Assembly (NCBI GenBank): GCA_021324435.1
Contig: JAJPIZ010000025.1
Span: 147,256-211,255 of the forward strand
DNA: 64,000 nucleotides
DNA from: Anaerolineae bacterium
GTDB lineage: Bacteria; Chloroflexota; Anaerolineae; Anaerolineales; Villigracilaceae
Direction of reading: 5' to 3'
Position numbers and translations under genes: made by a program. The notes under the pieces are model-generated. The model was not told the DNA's origin. It saw only the letters and a list, made by a program, of their open reading frames with translations, and did not search any database. This document shows positions 47,801 through 57,570 of this stretch, piece by piece. Every line of letters starts with the position of its first letter. The first letter of the stretch is position 1.

Positions 47801-48323
47801 TCGTTCGGTTGCAGGTGACAAGTTGAAGATCGAAAGAACTTTGAGCCTTCAGTCTTCAGCCCCTCGACAAGCTCAGGGTGGCGCCTTCAGCCTTCCAATT
47901 TCGATGCCAGTTAATGTTGATTTGCCGTTAGCTGTCGGAATCCCCGCCGAGTACATCGCCGACCAGGATCTGCGCCTACGACTCTATCGCCGCATCGCAG
48001 ATTTACGCGACGAGATCGAGATCGAGGCTCTGGTCAACGAATTCAATGACCGCTTTGGAAAATTGCCCGAAATGGTGGAAAATCTGTTTTATCAAATGCG
48101 CGTCAAACTGCGCGCCGAGAAAGCGGGACTTGCCTCCGTTGGCTGGGAAACCGGACAGATTGTTTTGCGCTATCCCTCTTCACCAAATGGCAATGAAGAG
48201 AAACGCCTGCGCGACCTCGCGCCTGATATTCGCGGCGGCAGGGGTGCGTATTGGTGCACGTTTGGGAAAGAAGATAATTGGAAAGAACGATTATTGCAAA
48301 CGTTAGAATTGGTGGCGAAATGA
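44817..48323 (+). CDS. mfd: Transcription-repair coupling factor Mfd
   Basis: Large DNA translocase of 1168 residues that dislodges stalled RNA polymerase and recruits UvrA. The UvrB-homology region is N-terminal, the RNA polymerase interaction domain around 480-560 ([17 protein letters not shown]), then the helicase core with [29 protein letters not shown] (DEEQ box), [15 protein letters not shown], and a C-terminal TRCF domain. At least four segments look inserted: about 241-268, 354-366, 418-431 and 1013-1026. One is the 37-bp palindromic element. Start ATG 44817 has no strong RBS. Confidence 0.96.
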   Translation: MQFLLDKIRALAQYKELLKQIQSGKEQPGLGLPRAARLPVLAALHQDLNQPILLVTDRADHALSLFDELGFWAKSPRYLFAEPNPLFYEQAAWGVTTRRERLQTLTALAAYHLPFAEKPETPPIIVASARALMTRTLPRRDFLKACKKLGAGQTAQPDTLMRSWSEIGYERVNTVLEPGQFSQRGGILDVWPPAEKLPVRLDFFGDEIETIRRFDPASQRTVDTLDSILVMPAREFIAKGNSILDNSKIASSNIELSNIESQISEFHIPLLHQQPASLLDYLPQKAIVLVDDLSVVESMVAEVEEQAVKFRQESIEEGTLSPDFPIPYITWPEMLDHFRECNALELGHSTVAESPSPDGRGDRGEGGLASCFSHDERFGGRLKPFIDHASALVSGNETVIIVSRQSERLQELWKETADDGPKTVNGQPSTVSFIEASLSEGFILRDQSQFTIHLITDSEIFGWERPQPRTRQRPVAETPETVYSDLQAGDYVVHIDHGIGRFVGLVQRNLDGHEREYLAVEYENGGQLFVPVHQADRLTRYVGAEGTEPALDRLGGQEWHEKKSRVKEAVLEVAQEMLDLYARRHVAQGYAFKPDTQWQKELEDSFPYVETEDQKRALAEIKRDMESPRPMDRLLCGDVGYGKTEVALRAAFKAVMDGKQVAILVPTTVLAQQHYETFSQRLAAFPVKVEMLSRFRSPREQNEILLGLAVGEIDIVIGTHRLISSDVQFKELGLVIIDEEQRFGVTHKEYLKRLRTEVDVLTLTATPIPRTLYMALTGVRDISNLNTPPEERLPIVTHVGPYSPKLVRQAILRELERGGQIFFVHNRVNTIDAMKAHLNQLVPEAQVDIGHGQMPEHELADVMHRFNSGDIDVLLSTTIVESGLDIPNANTLIVDRADTFGLAQLYQLRGRVGRGAARAYSYFFRHRKLSPTLEGQQRLEVIAENTQLGAGYSIAMRDLEIRGAGELLGTRQHGHIQAVGFHLYTRLLADAVRRIRSVAGDKLKIERTLSLQSSAPRQAQGGAFSLPISMPVNVDLPLAVGIPAEYIADQDLRLRLYRRIADLRDEIEIEALVNEFNDRFGKLPEMVENLFYQMRVKLRAEKAGLASVGWETGQIVLRYPSSPNGNEEKRLRDLAPDIRGGRGAYWCTFGKEDNWKERLLQTLELVAK
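45537..45620 (+). repeat. Repetitive in-frame segment in mfd
   Basis: Series of imperfect ATCGAAT/TCGATA/TCGAACAT units within the N-terminal part of mfd. It encodes a Ser/Asn/Ile-rich stretch with no counterpart expected in this domain. Confidence 0.5.
45878..45914 (+). repeat. 37-bp palindromic element inside mfd
   Basis: Arms CCCCTCTCCC (45878-45887) and GGGAGAGGGG (45891-45900) around GAC, tail ATAGGGGTGAGGGG. It is about 34/37 identical to the copy in murE and begins at a different codon position, so the encoded residues differ. Confidence 0.9.
46081..46110 (+). repeat. GTCAAC tandem/inverted repeat inside mfd
   Basis: Three GTCAAC units in succession, also arranged as nested inverted repeats with outer arms GACTGT and ACAGTC. 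It is translated as part of a polar segment (VNGQPSTVS). Confidence 0.6.
47855..47885 (+). repeat. Repeat-like segment in the mfd 3' region
   Basis: CCCCTCGACAAGCTCAGGG flanked by CTTCAG repeats. The motif recalls a dispersed repeat seen in other environmental genomes; only one copy was noticed here. It encodes a Pro/Gln/Gly-rich loop. Confidence 0.4.
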
Positions 48324-48355
48324 AAACTGGTATGTCTTGGTCTTGGTGTAAGGAT

Positions 48356-48820
48356 TTATTTTTTGCTTATTGCCAGCGCTTGCTTGATGTCCTTCACCCG
48401 GTGATCAGTAGAGTGACCATCAAGGTCATAAGGCCATTCCGGTCCGCGGTCCCTGCCGGTGAACCATTCGTCCGGTGCGGCTCTCAGCGCGGCCAGCACA
48501 TCTTTCTGAACCTGTCGGTGCCAGGCCAGCACTTCTCGCGGAGGGCGATTGCACCAGCGCATGTAAATGAGATGGTTTTCTTCGGTTATGTTCAGCCCGC
48601 GCACCTCGGGCGGTTTACGCTGTCCTTTCATAGACCGAATCACATCCGCCTTAAAATGCGTGATGTGAGCTAGAGCATCCTTCACCGTCCATGGATCTTT
48701 GGTTTCTGGTCGCGGTAGTGGCCGCTTCCAATCCTGATCGGTCAGGTTTGCGACGAGGCGATCCAGGAGTTTGAACTCGCGGATGGTGCGTTCGATGACT
48801 TCCTTGCGATTGTGGCGCAT
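48356..48820 (-). CDS. DinB-like four-helix protein
   Basis: Protein of 154 residues with the DinB/YfiT-like helical bundle pattern: VKDALAHITHFKADVIRS with a metal-binding His, and a C-terminal GHSTDHRVKDIKQAL with two further histidines, giving a plausible three-His metal site. Such proteins include thiol transferases and stress-induced proteins; the substrate is not predictable. Convergent to mfd with only 32 bases between. The next gene on the same strand is the YdeI-like gene upstream. Confidence 0.75.
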   Translation of the reverse strand: MRHNRKEVIERTIREFKLLDRLVANLTDQDWKRPLPRPETKDPWTVKDALAHITHFKADVIRSMKGQRKPPEVRGLNITEENHLIYMRWCNRPPREVLAWHRQVQKDVLAALRAAPDEWFTGRDRGPEWPYDLDGHSTDHRVKDIKQALAISKK

Positions 48821-48835
48821 GGCAAACTCCCTTGT

Positions 48836-49399
48836 TCAATAATACTTCTGGATTCCACCAAAGCCGAACTGCCTGTTCTTCTCCGTCATCTTGATGAAGT
48901 AATTCAGCCGCTTTTTGAACTCTTCGGGCCGCTTTCTGGCTCCATCTATGAAGGCAATTCTAATTCGTTTATAGGTTTCGGAGAAGTTCTGGAAATTCTT
49001 CCAGGCTGTCTTGTTGGTTTTGATGGCCTTCAAAATATCGGCAGGGATTTCGAACTTCTCGTCCGCGAGATCGCCGAGCGCGGCGAGCACATCTTTCATC
49101 ACTTTGCCTTGGGCGATCAGTTTTCGCAATCGCTCCTTGTTGGCTTGTGAATATCCGCTCCTGGGCTTGCGCGGAGAAAATTTTTGGGCAAACCGCTCCT
49201 CGTCCAGTTTGCGAACGGTGCTGTCAATCCAGCCGAAGCATAATGCCTCTTCCACCGCGTCGTTATACGCGATGCGCGGCTGGCCACTATCTTTCTTGTA
49301 ATAGATCAGCCAGATTTCCTTTTCGGTTTTGTAATTCTTCTTCAACCATTTGCGCCAGTCGGAACGCTTGGCTGCATATAAAGTGTTCACTGCGTCCAT
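48836..49399 (-). CDS. YdeI/OmpD-associated family protein
   Basis: Protein of 187 residues with WLIYYKKDSGQPRIAYNDAV and EALCFGWIDSTVRKLDEERF followed by FSPRKPRSGYSQANKERL, the pattern of the YdeI (bacteriocin-protection, OmpD-associated) family. A C-terminal Lys/Arg-rich helical segment (ARKRPEEFKKRLNYFIKM) is typical. The biochemical function is not established in the family. Co-directional with the DinB-like gene, 15 bases apart. Confidence 0.82.
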   Translation of the reverse strand: MDAVNTLYAAKRSDWRKWLKKNYKTEKEIWLIYYKKDSGQPRIAYNDAVEEALCFGWIDSTVRKLDEERFAQKFSPRKPRSGYSQANKERLRKLIAQGKVMKDVLAALGDLADEKFEIPADILKAIKTNKTAWKNFQNFSETYKRIRIAFIDGARKRPEEFKKRLNYFIKMTEKNRQFGFGGIQKYY

Positions 49400-49455
49400 G
49401 TTCGTTAGTATAACATCGTGAACAAGCCTTATAATGATTTAAAACAGGTGCGCTG

Positions 49456-51297
49456 ATGTTCACCCGTCTGAAAGACATACTCATTGGCCCGGCCTTGCCC
49501 ACTCGCATGGCGGGCCGCAAGCGACTTAATAAATTGCGTGCGCTGGCCGCGTTCTCGCCCGACGCGCTCGCATCCATCGCGTATGCCAATCAGGAAATCT
49601 ATCTGGGGTTGGTTGTGGCAGGCGCGGCGGGACTCGCGTTTGCCTGGCCGATTGCGTTGGCCATTGGAAGCCTGCTTGCGATTGTTGCTCTTTCTTATTT
49701 TCAAACCATTCATGCTTATCCTTCCGGTGGCGGATCGTATGTGGTGGCGCGTTCCAATTTGGGGACGATTCCGGGACTGATCGCGGCCGCGGCTTTGCTC
49801 ACTGATTATTTGTTGAACGCGGCTGTGAGTCTGACTGCCGGCGTGGCGGCTATCGCATCTGCGTTCCCGGACCTTTGGCCGTATCGCGTGACTATCGCTC
49901 TTTTTCTGCTCCTAATCATCACCGTTCTCAATCTGCGCGGCCTGCAAGAGACAGGATCGGCCATGGCGATTCCGGTTTACTTTTTCATCGTATCTTATTT
50001 GACAATGATCGCTTATGGATTGATTCGGCTTTTCATCGAAGGCCCAACACCCATCGAAACGATCACGGTTCCAACACTTGAGCCGCTGACTTTGTTCCTC
50101 GTCCTCCACGCTTTCTCCACTGGCAGTACCGCGCTGACGGGTGTCGAAGCCATCAGCAACGGTGTCCCAGCTTTTGAGCCGCCCGAATCCAAAAACGCAG
50201 GCCGCACGCTGATGGTCATGGCTTTTTTGATGGCCGCGCTTTTTATCGGCACGATCGCGCTCACACGATTCATGGCCGTCACTGCCGGGCCGCAGGAAAC
50301 GATTTTGTCCGCGCTGGCTCGCAGATTGATGGGCACAAGTCCGTTTTATTTCATCATCCAATTCGCCACGCTGGGAACTCTAACCGTTGCGGCGAACACC
50401 AGTTTCGCGGGCTTCCCGCGCCTCGCCGCAATCCTGGGCCGCGATAGTTTTTTGCCGCGCCAGTTGAGCAGTCTCGGCGATCGCCTGGCGTTTACGAACG
50501 GCATCATCCTGCTCAGCGTTGGGACCGCGGCGTTGATTCTGTTTTTCAATGGTGACACTCACGCGCTGGTTCCCTTGTTTGCAATTGGAGCATTTCTGGC
50601 CTTTACACTTTCACAGGCGGGGATGGTCATTCATTGGATCAAAGTCCGCACCTCGGGCTGGCATTGGAAGTCCTTTATCAATGCCCTCGGTGCCTTGACG
50701 ACAGGAATAACTTTGCTTGTGGTTGCCACCAGCAAATTCCTCGAAGGGGCATGGATCACCATTCTTCTGATTCCGCTCTTGGTGATGATGTTTCTGCGTG
50801 TGCGCGACCATTACCAGAAGATTCGCGAACAACTTTCTCTGCACGGACTGCCTCCGTCGTTGAAGCCGGCCAATCCAGCGCGGGTGGTGATTCCAATTTC
50901 GGGCGTGCATCGCGGCATGGTCAACGCGGTGACATTCGCTCAGTCCATTTCGTCGAACGTGACCGGGCTTTACGTGGAACTGGAACCCGGCACCGGGTCC
51001 CGCGTGAGCGAACAATGGAAGGAATGGTGGCCGGATATTCCGCTGGTGGTCATCCCTTCACCGTATCGTTCGACCATCGAGCCATTGATCGAGTATCTGG
51101 AGACAACGGATCAGGAGCACAATGACGGTCAATTGGCGGTTGTCGTCCTGCCTGAATTTGTGACGACTTCGTGGTGGCAGAATCTTTTGCATAATCAAAC
51201 AGCCTGGCTGTTGAAAGCGGCACTGTTGTATGGCCGGCGCACGATGGGCTTGGAGCGCATCGTGATTGATGTGCCGTATCATTTGCGGATGGGATGA
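49456..51297 (+). CDS. APC-superfamily permease, KimA-like
   Basis: Membrane transporter of 613 residues with about 12 TM helices (to about residue 455) and a soluble C-terminal domain of roughly 150 residues resembling a universal-stress-like fold. The start LIGPALPTRMAGRKRLNKLR and FSPDALASIAYANQEI resemble KimA (YdaO) potassium/proton symporters, in which the cytosolic domain binds cyclic di-AMP. Substrate identity (potassium versus amino acid) is inferred. A TATAAT at 49431-49436 lies 19 bases before the ATG. No riboswitch is seen in the short leader. Confidence 0.8.
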   Translation: MFTRLKDILIGPALPTRMAGRKRLNKLRALAAFSPDALASIAYANQEIYLGLVVAGAAGLAFAWPIALAIGSLLAIVALSYFQTIHAYPSGGGSYVVARSNLGTIPGLIAAAALLTDYLLNAAVSLTAGVAAIASAFPDLWPYRVTIALFLLLIITVLNLRGLQETGSAMAIPVYFFIVSYLTMIAYGLIRLFIEGPTPIETITVPTLEPLTLFLVLHAFSTGSTALTGVEAISNGVPAFEPPESKNAGRTLMVMAFLMAALFIGTIALTRFMAVTAGPQETILSALARRLMGTSPFYFIIQFATLGTLTVAANTSFAGFPRLAAILGRDSFLPRQLSSLGDRLAFTNGIILLSVGTAALILFFNGDTHALVPLFAIGAFLAFTLSQAGMVIHWIKVRTSGWHWKSFINALGALTTGITLLVVATSKFLEGAWITILLIPLLVMMFLRVRDHYQKIREQLSLHGLPPSLKPANPARVVIPISGVHRGMVNAVTFAQSISSNVTGLYVELEPGTGSRVSEQWKEWWPDIPLVVIPSPYRSTIEPLIEYLETTDQEHNDGQLAVVVLPEFVTTSWWQNLLHNQTAWLLKAALLYGRRTMGLERIVIDVPYHLRMG

Positions 51298-51308
51298 CGA
51301 TGGGGCTA

Positions 51309-51337
51309 TTGACAGTCTCTTTCTGAACAGGTACTAT
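51309..51337 (+). promoter_or_regulatory. Promoter of the duplicated lipoprotein gene
   Basis: TTGACA (51309-51314) and TACTAT (51332-51337) with 17 bp spacing, followed by a short leader with GAGGAGA before ATG 51369. Confidence 0.7.
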
Positions 51338-51368
51338 GCGCCCAACCATTATCAGATGAGGAGAAGAT

Positions 51369-52388
51369 ATGAAAAAGTTGTTTTTGATTCTTTCAGCGCT
51401 CGTTCTTTTTGCGACAGGATGCGGGGCCATTGACGAACAGCAGGCAGAGAAGATCTTATCCGGCGCGGCGCAGACGACCATCGCCGGAGTGACCTTTGTT
51501 CCTGAAACTCCGAATGCGACTCAAGATGTAAATGTCATCGTTCAACAAACCTTTGCGGCGATGACCGCGCAAGCGGGTGGGGGAGGACCTTTGGCAACGC
51601 CTCCCGTGCCGACGCCAGGCACCGGAAGCATTTCGGGACAATTGAATTATCCCGCCGATGCTCTTCCGGCGATGTATGTAACCGCCTATCAAGACGGCAC
51701 GCAGAACTATCAATATGTCATCACTCAACAGGGACAAGGCGCGTATCAAATTAGTAATTTGCAACCCGGCGTCTATCACGTCATTGCGTACACAATCGGC
51801 GGTGGCGGATTTCCAGCCGGTTTGGCTGGAGGTTACACACAGGCGGTGCCATGTGGTTTGAGCGTCAATTGCAATGACCATTCGTTGATTGATGTAACGG
51901 TGACCGCCGGGCATGATTCGAGCGGCGTGAATCCTTAAGATTGGTACGCGCCCGCCGGGACCTTTCCGCCTTTCCCGCAACAAGCTCTTCAGCCGACCCT
52001 CAGCACAACGCCGATGTCTTCGTTCCCGGATATGGGAACCATTACGGGTCATTTAAGTTATCCCGCCTCATCCATTCCCGCGCTTCGCATCGCGGCATTT
52101 GAAATCTCAACCAGCGAAGTGAATTACATGGATACCGTTGCCGGTCAATCGAGTTATTCGTTTGATCTTCCGGTTGGAACGTATCATGTGGTCGCGTATA
52201 CGATTGGCGGCGGCGGTTTTCCTGATGCCTTGCCCGGTGGGTACACACAGGCGGTCCCGTGCGGATTGAGCGTATCGTGCACCGATCATTCGCTGATCAA
52301 TGTGACCGTGACGGCGGGCGCGACCACAGCCAATGTTGATCCCGGCGATTGGTACGCGCCTTCCGGAACTTTCCCGCCCAGGCCGTAA
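51369..52388 (+). pseudogene. Two-repeat lipoprotein interrupted by an in-frame TAA
   Basis: A lipoprotein signal (lipobox FATGC) is followed by a beta-rich domain, then a TAA at 51936-51938. The same frame continues without shift for 150 codons and encodes a second, very similar domain. Both share VYHVIAYTIGGGGFP / TYHVVAYTIGGGGFP, GGYTQAVPCGLSV and DHSLI(D/N)VTVTAG, ending VNP-stop-DWYAP and VDPGDWYAP. The TAA thus replaces a Gly codon. The first part (to 51938) may still be made as a 189-residue lipoprotein; the second could start at ATG 52014 only without a signal peptide. Sequencing error is possible. Confidence 0.75.
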
Positions 52389-52415
52389 TCTTAAGCCGCA
52401 ATTGCCTGATCTTTA

Positions 52416-54476
52416 TTATTGGCCGCAATTGATTTGCGCGCGGCTATGTGAAATTAAGTCGTCGCGTTTAACGGACGGAGGCGTCTCTTGTTCGATATTC
52501 TTCCATAAGAAGCACAAACTCGGACGAATTGTTTTTTGATTCAAATTGATCCTCTCGAGGGCATCCGCCGCTAATTTCCAGTCCCCAAGATTCGAATAAG
52601 CCTCGATGAAGAGTAAATACTCAAGATCACTGCCCGGCTTCAGACCTTTATCCCTGGCTTCCTCCCAGTACCGTATCACACCCTTCCAATCTTGGTTATC
52701 CCGGCTTAGTTGCGCTTTTTCGTAGTAGTAGCACCATTCGTTTCGGAAATCTTTTCCAAAGATAATATCACGTAGTGGGTGATTCTCTTCCGAAGAGATT
52801 TTTTCTGGCGCAGAAAACTTGCCAGCCTCCCGCTCCAGAGAGGAGAGGTATGGTGCATCCGCTTCGGAAGGACGAACTAACCAAAGGCATTCTCCCTGCT
52901 CCGGTGCAAAGGTAATAATCAGATTTTTTGTGCTGGTACCCGTGAATCTCACGGAGAACTTCCTTGCGCCGATCTGTTCTCCCCGTAGAAAATCTTCGAT
53001 CTGGTCTCCAAAATTATTCTGCAAAGAAAAATACCAGTATGGCACTGTTTTGCCGGTTGAAACGCCTTCATTTCCATATATGGAATTGATTGCGAAACCC
53101 ATTGGATAGTCGCCCATATAGGCAAGGACTTCTTGCTCCGTAATGATCGCGGTGCCCGGTTTTATGCTTGGCGCGCGCCAGACGAGTTGATTAAAGAAAG
53201 CGACCTCTTTTTTCCAAACCAATCGAAAAGAATTGGCAGTATTGAGGTGCCATCCTACAGAAAGCCCGAATAAAGTGGCGACCACTATGTTTCTGGAATA
53301 CCGCGAAGTAATGAGTTTATACAGGATAATGGTCGCAAGCAACGTTGCGCCAAACATAGCTGGTATTCCAAAACGGCTTCCCCATGGCGGGTTTTCTGTA
53401 TATATAAAGTAGTTCGCCGCATAAACTGGGAGCATGGCGAGAGTTAGCGAAAGCAGTCCAAGAATGATCCCGTCGCGGTAGAAGAAACCCTTCTCTTCTT
53501 CGATAGACGATACACTTTTTCGGTTAAGAAAGAAACCTGAAAGGGCTGTACTGCTTATTGACACGATAAAGAATATCAGTTTTGTGTGTTCTGAAAAATC
53601 ATAGAGCGTGGGCGTGAAGATGTTCGCCCAGGGGGATGTCAATATCAGAATAAGGTCTGGGATGCTGGAAAAGAAGAGATATTGAAGCGTCTGAGCCGGG
53701 TCTTTGAGAAGTGCTGTAATCAGCACAGGTGCATTCTGTTTCGCAAATGGCGACAGGTAAAAAAATGTCCTCCAGATAGTGAACAAACCGGTAATAATCA
53801 AATACGGAATCCAGAGTTTGATAGTGTTCCACGCGAGCGTCTTGAACTTTTCCTGTCTTGTCTGCTTTAAGGAAAGGTATATGAGGATTGGCCGGATGAG
53901 TTCAAGGCCCGCGAAGTATTCTGATGTGAAGATATGGATGCATTTGAGACCGAAGGCCAAGGTGGCATAAGGCCAAAATCGTTCTGGACTCTTGACTGCC
54001 TTGATCGTGAAATAAAAGGACAGGTTGATGAGAAAGAAGCTAAACCAGACCTCCATGTAGCTTATGGCCTGCGCCTGCAATGAGAATAATGGATACACTG
54101 TAAAGAGCAGAGCGGCGACGAAAGCCTCTTCTGACCAGCGTGGCCAAAGAGCCTTAAGAGAGAGCCAAAACGCGACACTGGTGAGCCATCTCCAGGCTAG
54201 AGAAAGAAGGTGCCAGTAAATTGGCTGGAAGCCCAGCAAATGAAATCCAACGATATATGTCCACGCCGCAAGAGGGTGCCCGTCATAATTGAATAATTCC
54301 CACAGTCCTTGCGCGCCGCGTGTATAGGCATAATAGATCGTGTGCCAGTCGTCTTGATAATACCCCAGGAAGGGCAATAGCAACCCAAAGGCAAGGACAT
54401 TAGCAATCAGTAAGGCAAGGGGAACAAATTTTTCACCGAATCGTATATCCTGTACCCGCCGAATAATCTGGTCCAT
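52416..54476 (-). CDS. Polytopic membrane protein, GT-C glycosyltransferase-like, with TPR-like tail
   Basis: Protein of 686 residues. The first 400 residues hold about 11 TM helices, with an acidic [13 protein letters not shown] motif in the first extracytoplasmic loop, where GT-C enzymes place the catalytic Asp. The C-terminal 280 residues are soluble, ending in helical repeats resembling TPRs ([20 protein letters not shown]). Such proteins use polyprenyl-phosphate sugars outside the membrane; the acceptor is unknown. An extended -10 TGGTATAAT lies 8 bases before the ATG, divergent from uvrB. Confidence 0.7.
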   Translation of the reverse strand: MDQIIRRVQDIRFGEKFVPLALLIANVLAFGLLLPFLGYYQDDWHTIYYAYTRGAQGLWELFNYDGHPLAAWTYIVGFHLLGFQPIYWHLLSLAWRWLTSVAFWLSLKALWPRWSEEAFVAALLFTVYPLFSLQAQAISYMEVWFSFFLINLSFYFTIKAVKSPERFWPYATLAFGLKCIHIFTSEYFAGLELIRPILIYLSLKQTRQEKFKTLAWNTIKLWIPYLIITGLFTIWRTFFYLSPFAKQNAPVLITALLKDPAQTLQYLFFSSIPDLILILTSPWANIFTPTLYDFSEHTKLIFFIVSISSTALSGFFLNRKSVSSIEEEKGFFYRDGIILGLLSLTLAMLPVYAANYFIYTENPPWGSRFGIPAMFGATLLATIILYKLITSRYSRNIVVATLFGLSVGWHLNTANSFRLVWKKEVAFFNQLVWRAPSIKPGTAIITEQEVLAYMGDYPMGFAINSIYGNEGVSTGKTVPYWYFSLQNNFGDQIEDFLRGEQIGARKFSVRFTGTSTKNLIITFAPEQGECLWLVRPSEADAPYLSSLEREAGKFSAPEKISSEENHPLRDIIFGKDFRNEWCYYYEKAQLSRDNQDWKGVIRYWEEARDKGLKPGSDLEYLLFIEAYSNLGDWKLAADALERINLNQKTIRPSLCFLWKNIEQETPPSVKRDDLISHSRAQINCGQ

Positions 54477-54484
54477 GCGGCAAG

Positions 54485-54493
54485 ATTATACCA
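54485..54493 (-). promoter_or_regulatory. Extended -10 promoter of the GT-C-like gene
   Basis: TGGTATAAT on the minus strand (TATAAT 54490-54485), identical to the rpsO extended -10. The ATG at 54476 begins 8 bases after it, predicting an almost leaderless transcript. Confidence 0.55.
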
Positions 54494-54564
54494 AAACTAC
54501 TTATGGCGAATCTGGATTACAATATAGAACTAGTGTTCCGTTCAAGTTGTTTTTAGGAATCCAT

Positions 54565-56616
54565 ATGGCCTTCAAACTTCAAGCTCCCTTCGTCCCGACC
54601 GGCGATCAACCCGAAGCGATTGCTCAGCTGGTGGATGGTGTCCACAAAGGATTGCGTCATCAAGTTCTGCTCGGCGCGACCGGAACCGGCAAAACATTCA
54701 CAATTGCATCCGTCATTCAGGAACTCCAAAAGCCTGCCCTGATCATGGCGCATAACAAGACACTCGCCGCGCAACTTTATGCAGAGTTCAAAGAGTTCTT
54801 CCCGGAAAACGCGGTCGAGTATTTTGTCTCATACTACGATTACTATCAGCCCGAGGCTTACGTCCCGCGGCACGACCTCTATATTGAGAAAGAAACCGAG
54901 ATCAACGAAGAGATCGAGCGCCTGCGCCTGGCCGCGACTGCTTCACTGGTCTCGCGCAAGGATGTGATTGTTGTCGCATCTGTTTCCTGTATTTATGGCC
55001 TTGGCAGTCCGGAAGAATTCGGGAAAGGGACCGTCGTCCTGCAAGTGGGGGAGTTATATCGCCGGAACGCTTTGTTGCGACAATTGATTGAAAGCCAGTA
55101 TCAACGTAACGATCTTGAACTGCGCCCCGGCACGTTCCGCGTGCGCGGTGATACCCTGGAGATTATCCCGGCCTATGAAGACAAGCGCGGCTTCCGCATT
55201 ACGTTCTTTGGCGATGAGGTCGAGCGCATCATACAATTTAGTCCCTTGACGGGCGAAATCTTCGATGAGCCGAAAGAAGTTTCGATCTATCCCGCCAAGC
55301 AATATCTCACCGATTCAGATCGTATGAAGGAAGCCATCGCCGATATTGAAAAGGAACTGGAGGAACGGATTGCGTTGTTCAAGTCAGAAGGCAAGCTGAT
55401 CGAAGCTCAACGCATCGAACAGCGTACACGTTATGACCTCGAGATGTTGAAAGAAGTCGGCTATTGCTCCGGCATCGAAAACTACTCGCGCCATCTGGAT
55501 CGCCGCGCGCCCGGCACACATCCATGGACGATGATTGACTTTTTGCCAAGTGATTATCTGCTTGTTATTGACGAGAGTCACATGACGGTTCCGCAAATCC
55601 GCGGCATGTACAACGGAGATCGCTCGCGCAAAGAGACTCTTGTCGAGTATGGCTTCCGTTTGCCCAGCGCAGTGGATAACCGTCCGCTAAAATTCGATGA
55701 GTTTGAAAGGTGCATGGGTTACACAATCTACACGTCTGCTACGCCGGGGCCATATGAGATGCAAAAGGCTGAACGCGTCGCCGAGCAAATCATCCGCCCG
55801 ACGGGGTTGGTTGATCCGGAAGTGGAAGTGCGACCGATCACGGGGCAGGTTGACAACTTGATTGGCGAGATCCGTCAGCGGGTCGAGCGAGGCGAACGGG
55901 TGCTGGTTACAACGTTGACGAAGCGCATGGCCGAGGATTTATCCGATTACTTGATGGAACTTGGGATCAAGGTTCATTATTTGCATTCTGAAGTTGAAAC
56001 GCTCGAACGCGTCGGCATTTTGCGCGACCTGCGTTTGGGCGTGTTCGATGTGATCGTGGGCATCAACCTTTTGCGCGAAGGGCTTGACCTGCCGGAGGTT
56101 TCATTGGTTGCGATCTTGGATGCGGACAAAGAGGGATTCCTGCGCTCTGGAACGGCTCTTATCCAGACCATTGGCCGGGCCGCGCGTCACGTGAACGGGC
56201 GCGTCATTATGTACGCGGATCACATGACCGACTCGATGAACATGGCCATTACAGAAACGAATCGTCGTCGGGCCAAACAGGTGAAATACAACGAGGAACA
56301 TAACATCACGCCGATCAGCATTCACAAAGCGATTCGCGATCTCACCGATCAACTTTCTGGTGAAGCAAGGGAAAAGGCGCTGGTTGTTGGTGAAAAAAAG
56401 GCTGATTATAAAACAAAGCACGACAAGACTTCTCGCGGCGAATTGCAGAAAATCATTGCCGAGATGGAAAAGCAGATGAAAGAAGCCGCCCGGAATCTTG
56501 AGTTCGAGAGAGCCGCCGCTCTGCGCGACGAGATGTATGAGTTGAAAGCCATCCTGGCCGATGAAGCAGACTTGAAACCGTGGGAAAGAATCAAATTGCT
56601 CACCGGTGAAGAGTAG
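54565..56616 (+). CDS. uvrB: Excinuclease ABC subunit B
   Basis: Damage-verification helicase of nucleotide excision repair, 683 residues. Walker [11 protein letters not shown] near 40, beta-hairpin region [29 protein letters not shown] (DEAD-type box), and [19 protein letters not shown] at the C-terminal helicase motif VI. The last 40 residues form the UVR motif that binds UvrA/UvrC ([17 protein letters not shown]). The ATG at 54565 matches the universal N-terminus; an upstream TTG adds 30 unlikely residues. RBS AGGAA. Confidence 0.97.
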   Translation: MAFKLQAPFVPTGDQPEAIAQLVDGVHKGLRHQVLLGATGTGKTFTIASVIQELQKPALIMAHNKTLAAQLYAEFKEFFPENAVEYFVSYYDYYQPEAYVPRHDLYIEKETEINEEIERLRLAATASLVSRKDVIVVASVSCIYGLGSPEEFGKGTVVLQVGELYRRNALLRQLIESQYQRNDLELRPGTFRVRGDTLEIIPAYEDKRGFRITFFGDEVERIIQFSPLTGEIFDEPKEVSIYPAKQYLTDSDRMKEAIADIEKELEERIALFKSEGKLIEAQRIEQRTRYDLEMLKEVGYCSGIENYSRHLDRRAPGTHPWTMIDFLPSDYLLVIDESHMTVPQIRGMYNGDRSRKETLVEYGFRLPSAVDNRPLKFDEFERCMGYTIYTSATPGPYEMQKAERVAEQIIRPTGLVDPEVEVRPITGQVDNLIGEIRQRVERGERVLVTTLTKRMAEDLSDYLMELGIKVHYLHSEVETLERVGILRDLRLGVFDVIVGINLLREGLDLPEVSLVAILDADKEGFLRSGTALIQTIGRAARHVNGRVIMYADHMTDSMNMAITETNRRRAKQVKYNEEHNITPISIHKAIRDLTDQLSGEAREKALVVGEKKADYKTKHDKTSRGELQKIIAEMEKQMKEAARNLEFERAAALRDEMYELKAILADEADLKPWERIKLLTGEE

Positions 56617-56885
56617 TGCAGACCGATCCTGCAAGCCTCGACCCCGAAGAACGCATGAACAAGTTTTATGCGCTTCTTTCGGCGGCGCTCGGGATTTTGA
56701 GTCTATGTGCATCCATCCTGCCGGGATGCGGCGCACCGCTGGCGATCGGTGGGATTGTTTTTGGGATTCTTGGCCATAGATCGGAGAATCGCAAGACGGC
56801 CACGGTGGGGATCGCGTTATCGGTTATTGGATTGTTAACCGCGATTGTCTATGTGGTCTTTGTGCAAATAGCGACCTCAGATTGA
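56616..56885 (+). CDS. Small two-TM membrane protein (DUF4190-like)
   Basis: Protein of 89 residues with two TM helices (about 17-34 and 62-84) connected by GCGAPLAIGGIVFGILGHRS, the pattern of DUF4190-type membrane proteins. The GTG start overlaps the uvrB stop (TAGTG), so it is translated with uvrB, though a direct role in repair is not suggested by sequence. An internal ATG (residue 14) is an alternative start. Confidence 0.65.
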   Translation: MQTDPASLDPEERMNKFYALLSAALGILSLCASILPGCGAPLAIGGIVFGILGHRSENRKTATVGIALSVIGLLTAIVYVVFVQIATSD

Positions 56886-57014
56886 TCCCCGCCAATCCAA
56901 AATTCTTGTACCTTTCTTTTTCTCTTCTTCATGGGTTCTTTACAATCGGGCGTTATTCTTTGTGCGTAAAACCAGCAGGATATTCTGCTGAAATTCACTC
57001 AAGGAGTATGAACC

Positions 57015-57479
57015 ATGAAGAAAATAAGTTTGGCTGTTGTACTTGTATTAGTTGCTTTGGGTGTGTTGACCACGGGCGTGGTTTACGCTCAAGGCGTTGG
57101 CGGCAGGCCGGGGATGGTAAATGGCGAAGGTCCTTTGCATGACTACATCATCAAGGCTTATGCAGACGCACTCGGTCTGACCTCCGACGCGCTGGAAGCC
57201 CGCCTCGCGAAAGGCGAGACCGTTTACCAGATTGCCCTCGCGCAGGGAATTGCGGCGGATCAAATCCCGACCCTTTTGGCGGACGCACGCTCAAAGGCTT
57301 TTGACGCGGCTGTGAGCGCGGGCGTCATCACCGCTGACCAGGCGGCGTGGATGAAATCGCGCGGCTTCGGCCAGAGTGGACGAGGCTATGGGATGGGGCT
57401 GGGCGCTGGTCCATGCAATGGAACCGGACAACCCATCGGGTCTGGAATGATGCGGGGCTGGGGACAGTCCCAACCATAA
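57015..57479 (+). CDS. Secreted helical protein with Gly-rich tail
   Basis: Protein of 154 residues with a signal peptide (cleavage near VVYAQ), a helical core (about 40-115) with YADALGLTSDALEARLAKGE and an ADQIPTLLADARSKAFDAAV segment, and a Gly-rich tail (GRGYGMGLGAGPCNGTG). Similar short repeat-like domains occur in secreted proteins of unknown function in Gram-positive and Chloroflexota genomes. AAGGAG eight bases before the ATG. The 129-base gap before it shows no clear element. Confidence 0.75.
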   Translation: MKKISLAVVLVLVALGVLTTGVVYAQGVGGRPGMVNGEGPLHDYIIKAYADALGLTSDALEARLAKGETVYQIALAQGIAADQIPTLLADARSKAFDAAVSAGVITADQAAWMKSRGFGQSGRGYGMGLGAGPCNGTGQPIGSGMMRGWGQSQP

Positions 57480-57496
57480 TCGCCGGTTAATGAATC

Positions 57497-57533
57497 AAAA
57501 AGGTCTGGATGCAATCATGCTCCAGACCTTTTT
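57497..57533. terminator. Bidirectional terminator
   Basis: Thirteen-base arms (AAAAAGGTCTGGA 57497-57509 and complement 57521-57533) with an 11-base loop, an A-run on the left and a T-run on the right. It serves the secreted protein and the converging metal operon ending at 57571. Confidence 0.9.
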
Positions 57534-57570
57534 GATTTGTGTTGTAATGAATGTCCACAATCGCGGTTAT

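Noticed and set aside
51936..51938. TAA read as an amino acid (recoding).
   Set aside because: TAA ends other intact genes here, for example nuoM, and no recoding signal is seen. A recent nonsense mutation or sequencing error is simpler.
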